Of a stretch of DNA of 64,000 bases, positions 55,744-64,000 are shown one piece after another. Made by a program: the position numbers and the translations under genes. Location: positions 14,378,275 to 14,442,274 of the forward strand of contig NC_134032.1 of NCBI RefSeq assembly GCF_964204645.1, given 5' to 3'. A model generated the notes under the pieces. It made no database searches, was not told the DNA's origin, and saw nothing but the letters and a program-made list of their open reading frames with translations. Each line of letters begins with the position of its first letter. Position 1 is the first letter of the stretch. This DNA is from Tubulanus polymorphus. Lineage: Eukaryota > Nemertea > Palaeonemertea > Tubulaniformes > Tubulanidae.

Positions 55744-55919
55744 CTGCAGCGAGTGATGAGCGATGAGAGATGAGGCTCACTGATTGTCCCTTCTCTCTGT
55801 CTCCCTTTTTCCACTGATCACCAACTCAGTGCACGTGACTTCCACAGTCACCTGCATTACAGTGTAGTCTCCCACTGATTCTATGATGGAGTGACTCATG
55901 AGTTATAGTATTACCGTCT

Positions 55920-56490
55920 TAAGTGACTCCAGATATTAGTTCTCAATGACTCCAATACCTAGTGACTCCAATACTTAGTGACTCCCAGCTATGAGCAACT
56001 ATGTTGAGATAATTGCTCGTAGCTCCCAGTTACTCCAGTACCTAGTGGCTCCAGTAACTAAAATGGCTTCAATACGTAGTCATTCCAGTACCCGTGACTC
56101 CAGTAACCAATGATTCCAGTAACTATTGACTCCAGTAACTAATGACTCCTGTAACTAATGACTCCAGTACCTAGTGGCTCCAGTAACTAAAATGGCTTCA
56201 ATACGTAGTCATTCCAGTACCCGTGACTCCAGTAACCAATGATTCCAGTAACTATTAACTCCAGTAACTAATGACTCCTGTAACTAATGACTCCAGTACC
56301 TAGTGACTCCAGTAACTAATCACTCCAGTAACTAGTTATTCCAGTAACTAATCACTCCAATAACCAATGACTCCAGTACCTAGTGACTCCAGTAACTAAT
56401 GACTCCAGTTACTAGTGACTCCGGTGACTAATGACTCCAGTAACCAATGACTCCAGTACCTAGTGACTCCAGTATCTGGTAGGAGTGACT
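55920..56490 (+). repeat. 16-bp minisatellite CCAGTAACTAATGACT
   Basis: About 35 degenerate copies of the unit, with a higher-order block (GGCTTCAATACGTAGTCATT) present twice, near 56064 and 56189. Confidence 0.9.
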
Positions 56491-57174
56491 GATGTAGTGT
56501 GAGTTCACTGCAATAACGACTCACTCACTGGTAAACGCGCGCGCTGCACACAAACTGTTATTGCGATTTTTCTTGTCAGGAAAATGTAGTTTTTATGGCC
56601 GTAGCCTTGAGTCAGATGAATCTTTTCTCCGGGAAATTGGTGCATAAAAATGCATATTGCTTTTCTTTAGGTCCCATAACTCTCATTACCATGGTTACGG
56701 GATGATAAATTTAGCGGTTTACCGTCGTTTAGACCTAAAAAGAGCGACGATCGATTTTTCTGAATTTTAGAAACCTTTTCAAAAATACGAGACCGATTAA
56801 ACTGCGTAACTGTTGTCGTCCCGGGTTCGAGCCCGCTTTATATCGAGCTATGAATTGTCGGCGTGAGAATGTTTTCGAGGTCGTTTAGTGCGTTGTGTCA
56901 TCAGTAATAACAGTTTCATCATGTCGTTCATCACTGAAGCTCGGTTTTTATCCGAGTGCAGCTGATTTTATGAGCTGTTTTTTTTAATGTCGTACTAAGA
57001 TCTGATGTTGTTGGTTTTTGCTCTGTCTGTGATGAAGGAATCAATCTCTCTATGGTGTCTGTCCGTCTGTCCGTCTGTCTGTGTTTACTGCTCACTTCAG
57101 GTAAATTAAACAAACTTTTTGTTCCAAATTTTGAAAGTGTTTTTTTAAACTTTTAAAAGTTCAAATCATATGTG

Positions 57175-57350
57175 AATTTGGGATTTATTGATTTTAGGTG
57201 TACATTTATATATTTGGGGTGTACATTTATTGATTTTTGGTGTACAATTATTGATTTTTGGTGTACATTTATTGATTTTTGGTGTACATTTATTGATTTT
57301 TGGTATACATTTATTGATTTCTGATCTACATTTATTGATTTGCTCATGAA
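57175..57350 (+). repeat. 23-bp minisatellite TTATTGATTTTTGGTGTACA
   Basis: About seven copies of TTATTGATTTTTGGTGTACA + TTT. Confidence 0.9.
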
Positions 57351-57359
57351 TTTATGATT

Positions 57360-58730
57360 TTTATATACCCTTATAAATTGGCCATCTACATTTCTTGATG
57401 ATTTCCATCAGCTAGATTCTTATGGCTGTTAACCGCTTAAACAACCCGTTACTGCACTGCCCCGCCACCTATGTTCACATCTAGAACTAAAGGCCTATAG
57501 GGTGTACGCCGCGGGGCAATAGTACTCGATTGACCTTCAAAAGACGTGAGGTGTGTGTTGTTTGACTAATTGTTGGCAGGAAAAAGTTTATCTTCGTATT
57601 GTCGTCAGTGGTATAATAGAACAGACAATCGGTCTCTCAACGGAATGTACTCTAACTGAATAATACTCGCACATTCGTGATAGATGGATAAAAAATAACG
57701 ACTACAGAAAGATGACTATGACTATCCTCGTTCTCTTTATCAGACTCGTTAAAGTACATTACTATGGATCCTCTCGCTCCGCCCCAACGTTCCTCTATCC
57801 TGTTCCCAATCCACCTTTAAATCTCATCAAATTTATTCTCATAAAAACTTCCCCGCTGTACAGAGTCTCACAGACAGTTGTCTATTTTCATAACTGATGT
57901 TTTGTCCTTGTAATTTTGTGTTTTTTTGTGTGTGAATTCTCTAGTTCATAATATTTCAGATTAATTGTGAGAAAACCTCAGAGTAGGGGCAGATTTTGGT
58001 CCATGACCCTCGAATATTTTGTTATGCGCTTTTCTGAATATACTCGCACAGAGTCTGATAAACTTCTCTGCAATTATTCAATTCAAATGTCCTTTATTGC
58101 CGCGTAACGTTGCTATACATTATAAGATTATGTTCGAAAGACAAAAATTGAGATAAAATGAAGCTTTCTAAAGAAAATAGTCGTATATATGATAATTGGG
58201 AAATGCTGCAAAAAGCTATCCACAGATTTTCAAAGGCAGGACTTCTTGATTGTTGATTCATCTCAAAATATTACTTACAGTGATTGAAAATATTGTGTCA
58301 CGAGACCTTGTGTCCATCCCTAGAGAGTGTCAATAGTATCAAATCTGTTTTCACAGTGGTTGTAAGTATGTGAAAGTTGGGCGGCGCGTTGTATTCTTAT
58401 TAAAGTACAAATTTAATATTTTTCGCGGATGTGTTTCTGGTAGAATGGAGATTAATGTTAGCCGCGGATGCGTTACATCTATTCACCGCGCATAAACGGT
58501 TGTAAAATGATGTTTCGAAGCGGCTGCGGTTTTTCACGTCAGAACGGAGACTTTCATCGCGTTTAATTGAGTCGAAAATTTGTCTCTAAAACATAAAATT
58601 CCGCTGTATTCAGAGAACATTAAGCGACTTAACATAAACGGGCTGACCAATGAATTCTATCGCTACTATAGGTGTCATGCTTCCTCTCTCCTCACCCCTC
58701 CCCTTATAAAAAACTCAAACCTGTTAATGA
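57360..58730. other. Non-coding DNA
   Basis: 57811-57893 resembles 53151-53240 (ATCTCATCAAATYTATTYTC, ATAAAAACYTCC, ACAGAGTCTCACA), so both are copies of an old repeat. No gene is supported. Confidence 0.45.
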
Positions 58731-58734
58731 TGCC

Positions 58735-59205
58735 CTGAATGGTTGAGGGGAACCTGTTTGTGCAGCCCTGAGTGGAGCTCAGCAGGTTCAGGGGAACCTG
58801 CTAATAAAACCCCAGCAGGTTTAGGGGAACCTGCTAATAAAACCATGAGTGGAGCTTAGCAGGTTGAGGGGAACCTGCTTATAAAATCCCGGAGAGGCGC
58901 TCAGCAGGTTGAGGGGAACCTAAAATCCTGAGTGGAGCTCAGCAGGTTGAGGGGAACCTAAAACCCTGAGTGGAGCTCAGCAGGTTGAGGGGAACCTAAA
59001 ACCCTGAGTGGAGCTCAGCAGGTTGAGGGGAACCTGCTTATAAAATCCCGGAGAGGCGCTCAGCAGGTTGAGGGGAACCTAAAATCCTGAGTGGAGCTCA
59101 GCAGGTTGAGGGGAACCTAAAACCCTGAGTGGAGCTCAGCAGGTTGAGGGGAACCTGCTTATAAAATCCCGGAGAGGAGCTCAGCAGGTTGAGGGGAACC
59201 TAATT
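58735..59205 (+). repeat. Minisatellite built on CAGCAGGTTGAGGGGAACCT
   Basis: About ten copies of GAGCTCAGCAGGTTGAGGGG + AACCT, with two spacer types (AAAATCCTGAGTG and GCTTATAAAATCCCGGAGAGG) that alternate in blocks. Confidence 0.9.
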
Positions 59206-60289
59206 GAAAATCAGGCTGACCCCCCTTAATCATAGCCCCTAAATAGTAGGCTTATCTTAACTCTGAATTTTTGGGGGAATGTTGTGACCGCGCATAGATC
59301 GTGTGTGTAAAATATTTGCTTATATCAATCTATCTTTTGTGAACTCCTTATTGACCGCAACCATTAGTCAAAAACAATATAGTATCGTAACATGGACCGA
59401 GTTATTTAGAAAAATGTTGTCCCCGGGGTAAACAAACTCCGTTTGAACTATAGACATATTTTTGTATGCGATATAAAAGCAAATATCGTCAATAGCCGCG
59501 TCCGTCCGACAAACAATGTATATATATATATATATATATATAGTCGTTGTTTTCGTATTGTCCAGTCGGCTGTTGCCGTCGACGACGTAAGTAAAACGAG
59601 TCGTGACGGAAAAAAATTCGTTAAACGATAAACAATAATGACAGTCGTCGTCGTCGTTGATCGGTTGCCGTTAGCGATGATTTCTACGACGACGACGACG
59701 AGACTGATAAATAATCGGTCCACTTTTGACCCGTCGGTCGATCGCTGGTCGACGGGTGGTCGATTATTAGAAATATGGTCAACAAAAAAATATAAACCAG
59801 TTTGAACGCGTTATCGGGGCTTTTTACTATCTGTAAGATGTCGACCATTTTTAAAATGACCCCGGAATGAAATATCGTTTTCTCGTCGTAAAACGTCGTC
59901 TGGCGTTCGATATTTCGACAAAACATGTTTTTCGCTATTTTATTGCTCGCTATTTTCGACCTTGTCTCAAAACCAGTTTAGACTCGTCGTCGCAGCCGGG
60001 CACGCAGCGGGTGTGGGATTTGAGACAAAGCGATGAAATGTTTTTATGTAAGACTTGTTTTTAGTGTCTCGTCTCCACGGAGGTCGGTATAGTCAGGTGT
60101 TTGAGAGGAGTGGGTGGGAGTATTGAGTTCAACGTCAGTTCAAATCTCACATCGAATCTCGGCCGTTCTCGGAATCGCTACAGAATGCAATTTACTTGTA
60201 GGAGTAGAAATGACTGTTGTTCTTCCTGAAAATGAGAAATCTATAGGTAAAACACCTCTGCACTAACTGGTGGGCGACTGGGATAGGAT

Positions 60290-60830
60290 AGAGGGTAAGG
60301 GGAGGAGAGGAGAGGGAGAGAGAGGGGAGCGCAATGCAAAGGGAAAGAGAAAGAAGAGGGGCAGATATAGGGAAAGAAGAGGTGAGAGGAGAGATAGAAA
60401 GAGAGAGGGGAGAGCAATGCAGAGGGAGAGGGAGAAAGAGAGGGAAGGGGTTGAGAGGACAGAGCTCACGAAGAAAAGCAAGAGAAGAGGGGCAGATATA
60501 GGGAAAAGAAGAGGTGAGAGGAGAGATAGAAAGAGAGAGGGGAGAACAATGCAGAGGGAGAGGGAGAAAGAGAGGGAAGGGTTGAGAAGACAGAGCTCAC
60601 GAAGAAAAGCAAGAGAAGAGGGGCAGATATAGGGAAAGAAGAGGTGAGAGGAGAGATAGAAAGAGAGAGGGGAGAACAATGCAGAGGGAGAGGGAGAAAG
60701 AGAGGGAAGGGTTGAGAAGACAGAGCTCACGAAGAAAAGCAAGAGAAGAGGGGCAGATATAGGGAAAAGAAGAGGTGAGAGGAGAGGTAAAAAGAGAGGG
60801 GAGAGAAGTAAGAAAAGGATCGATACAGTG
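60290..60830 (+). repeat. ~130-bp purine-rich tandem repeat
   Basis: Four copies of a unit with AAGAGAAGAGGGGCAGATAT and GACAGAGCTCACGAAGAAAA, almost all purine on the plus strand. Apparent frames on both strands (Arg/Glu-rich and Ser/Leu-rich) are by-products. Confidence 0.9.
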
Positions 60831-61639
60831 AAACAGGTCGAAGGAGTGCGTGGGTGTCAAATTCCTCATATGGTAACCACTTTTCCACACCTGCTTCTGC
60901 CTGACTCTCACTCATTCTCACTCCCTCTCACTCCCTCTCACTCAGCCAGATAAAGAATAAATGTTGTTGATAACATGTTTTCTGCGTTGTATATCACACA
61001 GTACAAAATCATCAATCAATACTTTAACCAACAGATAAAACTAGATAGAAGTAATATCGACTAATAGTACGAGTGAACTGTGAACTTTTCAAACGCGAAA
61101 CATTTTGTAAAAACACCCGAAAATGAAAAGCTGAAAGATTATTTCAAAAGCAGCAGCAACAGCAACAACAGTGACCGACAGACAGATGTGTCCGATATCT
61201 CAAACATTAAAATGCAAAAGTTCATGAGTCACGTAACCAGATGGCAATCTATAGAAATTAAGACCGGATGATTTTTGTGATTGGACAGATTGCTGCTGGA
61301 TAGATCATATAGGGGTTGACATTGAACTGTTTAATGGACGCATTTATATAGAGTACTCATTACCCCCATCGTACTAGACTGACCACAGAGCACGAGCTAT
61401 CCCCCCTCTCCCCCACCCTCAAAACAGTTTACTTAACTAAAGAACTTATCAATCAGAATTGATAAACTATTGATAAGTCTGTTTAAAAGCTTATCCTTAT
61501 GTTACTGGCTGGTGGGTTGGGGGTCGGCCGGATTGAGTGGCTAAGTGTTAGTTGCAATGTTTTTTCCATCTCAAGGGTCACTGCAGTCTTAATCTTTAGT
61601 TCTTACATCAGTCATTTGCTTCTAACTCACAAATTACAC

Positions 61640-62465
61640 AGTCTGACCAGTCTAAGCTCATTTTGGTTCTATAACCAATCTAACAACTTAAGACCAGTCT
61701 AAGCTCATTTTGGTTCTATAACCAAACTAACAACTTAAGACCAGTCTAAACTAATTTTGGTTCTATAACCGATCTAACAACTTAAGACCAGTCTAAACTC
61801 ATTTTGGTTCTATAACCGATCTAGCAACTTAAGACCAGTCTAAAGTCATTTTGGTTCTATAACCGATCTAACAACTTAAGACCAGTCTAAGCTCATTTTG
61901 GTTCTATAACCAAACTAACAACTTAAGACCAGTCTAAGCTCATTTTGGTTCTATAACCGATCTAACAACTTAAGACCAGTCTAAAGTCATTTTGGTTCTA
62001 TAACCAAACTAACAACTTAAGACCAGTCTAAGCTCATTTTGGTTCTATAACCAAACTAACAACTTAAGACCAGTCTAAACTAATTTTGGTTCTATAACCG
62101 ATCTAACAACTTAAGACCAGTCTAAACTCATTTTGGTTCTATAACCGATCTAACAACTTAAGACCAGTCTAAACTCATTTTGGTTCTATAACCGATCTCA
62201 CAACTTAAGACCAGTCTAAAGTCATTTTGGTTCTATAACCGATCTAGCAACTTAAGACCAGTCTAAAGTCATTTTGGTTCTATAACCGATCTAACAACTT
62301 AAGACCAGTCTAAAGTCATTTTGGTTCTATAACCGATCTAACAACTTAAGACCAGTCTAAAGTCATTTTGGTTCTATAACCGATCTAACAACTTAAGACC
62401 AGTCTAAAGTCATTTTGGTTCTATAACCAATCTAACAACTTAAGACCAGTCTAAACTCATTTTGT
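61640..62465 (+). repeat. 47-bp minisatellite
   Basis: About 17 copies of AAGACCAGTCTAAAGTCATT + TTGGTTCTATAACCGATCTA + ACAACTT. Unit variants (AAACTAACA versus CGATCTAACA, AGCTC versus AAGTC) are shuffled along the array. Confidence 0.95.
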
Positions 62466-62479
62466 TAACTGGCTTACAT

Positions 62480-63595
62480 TACTTATATCCAGATAAAGAT
62501 TCAGCACCTGAAGTAAGGGTTTTTATCGGGAACGTCGATAGAGGTCAAACGTACTATAGACAGTGCGGGTTTTCCTTTTTTCTAGTTTATTTGTGAGATG
62601 TCATGATCTATCAGAAAACATGTATTGTGTCGAAGGCTAGTTGCTAGGCGAGAGGGATGAGTCCGTTTTTAAAAGTACAATCTTTTTTAGTTTGAGTAAA
62701 AAATTCATAAAAAAATATTGGCTGAGTTTCTTTGTGTTGGGACTGGTTGAAACCCATAGCGGTGACTGAATTCCAAAAATGTCCAAAATTGTGATTTCAT
62801 AATCATATCATAAGATGTCAGATCCGTGAAAAGTTTTAACACAAATTTTTGGTATAGTCGCTAATGGTTACTTCATGTTTTCAATGAGGACAACAATTCA
62901 AACTTAACCGTTTTAAGCCTAAATATCCCATGAACTGGACCACACGTCTTAAGACCAAGATCAGATTTCATGGAACGTTTAATTAAGTTCGTTTAATTGA
63001 TTAAAATTGATTGACTTTGAGAATTAGTTGAGGATCACAATATTCGAGATGTAAAACGATAAGTAAAATCCCGCAATAAATGAATGTAGATAGTTTATTT
63101 AGAAAATAAGAAATATTTCGGGTGGTTGCTACTACCCTTCTTCAGATACTACCCTATACTTTAGGTACTACACTTCTACAGTCTAAAATCTCTTGCCTTA
63201 ATTAACTTTATTTATTTAATTAACTTTACTCATTAGTTAGGTAGGCTATAGACTTTACCGAAGGGTTTTCAATGGCGGATTGATAAAACTATGGAGCCGG
63301 TTTGTGTTCGTATATCGTTGAAAGATGTCACACCGATGCCACGTTCGTTCGTGTTCTGTTCGGCGAATATTGAAAAATCCAGTCAGCGTAATTAAACCTT
63401 TTGTACGCGCGATGAGAAAAGTGAATAATTTTTCCAGCTGTTGCGGGACTGAGATGGACAATGTGAGATATTGAGAGTGTGGTCATTTTTATTGAACCAA
63501 TTTTATCGGGTCGATTATGAGACAAATAGTGTTTTGGTAACAGCTGAATTTGAGAGGTTTTATTGTGGCCCGTGTAACCAGTGGTCGCCATACAG
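62480..63595. other. Non-coding DNA
   Basis: Holds the third copy of the 3.3-kb interspersed repeat (62855-62945, opposite strand) and a retroelement-end-like stem TTTCGGGTGGTTGCTACTAC near 63117. The minus-strand frames at 63255-63633 have no recognised domain. Confidence 0.4.
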
Positions 63596-63604
63596 TCGCT
63601 ATCA

Positions 63605-63770
63605 GAGATGACCCAGGCACCCCAGTCGCCCACCAGTCACCCGATAGCCCTTTTGTTAGGACCTGGGTATACTCACTCAGTTGCCCTATAGCCCTCTGGT
63701 AAGGACCCGGGTACCCCCCTCCCCGTTGCCCAATATCCCTGATTAAATAACCCGGGCACCCAATGATCGC
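63605..63770 (+). repeat. ~55-bp degenerate triplicate
   Basis: Three diverged units with AGTCGCCCACCAGTCACCC / AGTTGCCCTATAGCCC / CGTTGCCCAATATCCC and AGGACC(T/C)GGGTA. Confidence 0.65.
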
Positions 63771-63884
63771 CCCTAGTGGTTGTGGATCCTTTCACTCTGT
63801 TATCTTATTCTCCGTTATCTCCAAACCTATTTAACCTTCATATATTCTTAGAAATATTATTTCTTTTTAAGAGTTTTTTCTCAA

Positions 63885-64000
63885 ACTATCAAAATATCAG
63901 AAATATATTTTTAACTTTATTCTCAATGATATTCGCGATATCTTCTCAAAATATATCAGAAATATATTTTTAACTTTATTCCCAATGATATTCGCGATAT
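63885..64000 (+). repeat. ~62-bp tandem duplication at the window end
   Basis: ATATCAGAAATATATTTTTA through CAATGATATTCGCGATAT occurs twice and runs off the window edge, so a longer array may follow. Confidence 0.75.

Noticed and set aside
59684-59926. 80-codon minus-strand frame with a hydrophobic segment
   Set aside because: It ends in a GACGAC microsatellite (poly-Ser) and has no good donor; no partner exon was seen.
60263-60911. Ser/Leu/Phe-rich minus-strand frames
   Set aside because: They are by-products of the purine-rich 130-bp tandem repeat.
63090-63160. Hammerhead-ribozyme-like core (CTGAAGA, a GGGT/ACCC stem, GAAA on the minus strand)
   Set aside because: No proper stem III closing with a U-H cleavage site is present and stem I pairs poorly.
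26560-64000. Conserved microRNA hairpins
   Set aside because: I looked for common bilaterian mature microRNA sequences by eye and saw none; a computed search would be needed to exclude them.

Overview
This looks like nuclear DNA of a bilaterian animal, probably a marine spiralian such as a mollusc, annelid, brachiopod or nemertean; the exact taxon is an inference. The evidence is GT-AG introns, dense minisatellites, MITEs and tRNA-derived SINEs, and animal-type genes (a peptide GPCR, a TTC39C-type TPR protein, a GATA-like/C2H2 zinc-finger protein). No bacterial operon or CRISPR structure was seen.

Layout. 2-580 (+): 3' end of a rhodopsin-class GPCR gene cut by the window edge. 2058-11479 (+): a complete TTC39C-like gene rebuilt from 11 constant exons plus two homologous alternative last exons. 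Most of its introns are filled with tandem repeats and short transposons. One of these, a 339-bp MITE, sits exactly on a splice donor; another repeat has copied a splice acceptor three times. 14190-22968 (-): a three-exon gene for a 986-residue zinc-finger protein, convergent with TTC39C. Its 3' half and downstream G-rich minisatellite lie in a 1,916-bp tandem triplication. Only the promoter-proximal copy is intact; the other two are 5'-truncated. A CpG-rich stretch with NRF1-, YY1-, ETS- and CRE-like motifs lies upstream (about 23.08-23.48 kb).

From about 23.6 kb to the end no gene can be called with confidence. This 40-kb stretch holds more than a dozen minisatellite arrays (units 16 to about 130 bp), a pair of related TIR elements (29.7 and 34.9 kb), SINEs, a 1.65-kb segment bounded by long inverted repeats (52.9-54.5 kb) and long poly(G)/poly(C) runs. 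A few minus-strand segments with splice signals and open frames (34.6, 37.8, 49.5, 55.7 kb) could be exons of a long-intron gene, but this is weak.

The most interesting signals are the transposon that duplicated a splice donor, the tandem repeat that carries a splice acceptor, the duplicated last exon of TTC39C, the zinc-finger triplication with identical filler DNA at both junctions, and a GGACCCAGTTCCACAG motif family that recurs as the core of several independent minisatellites. The genes share no evident pathway; they are simply neighbours.
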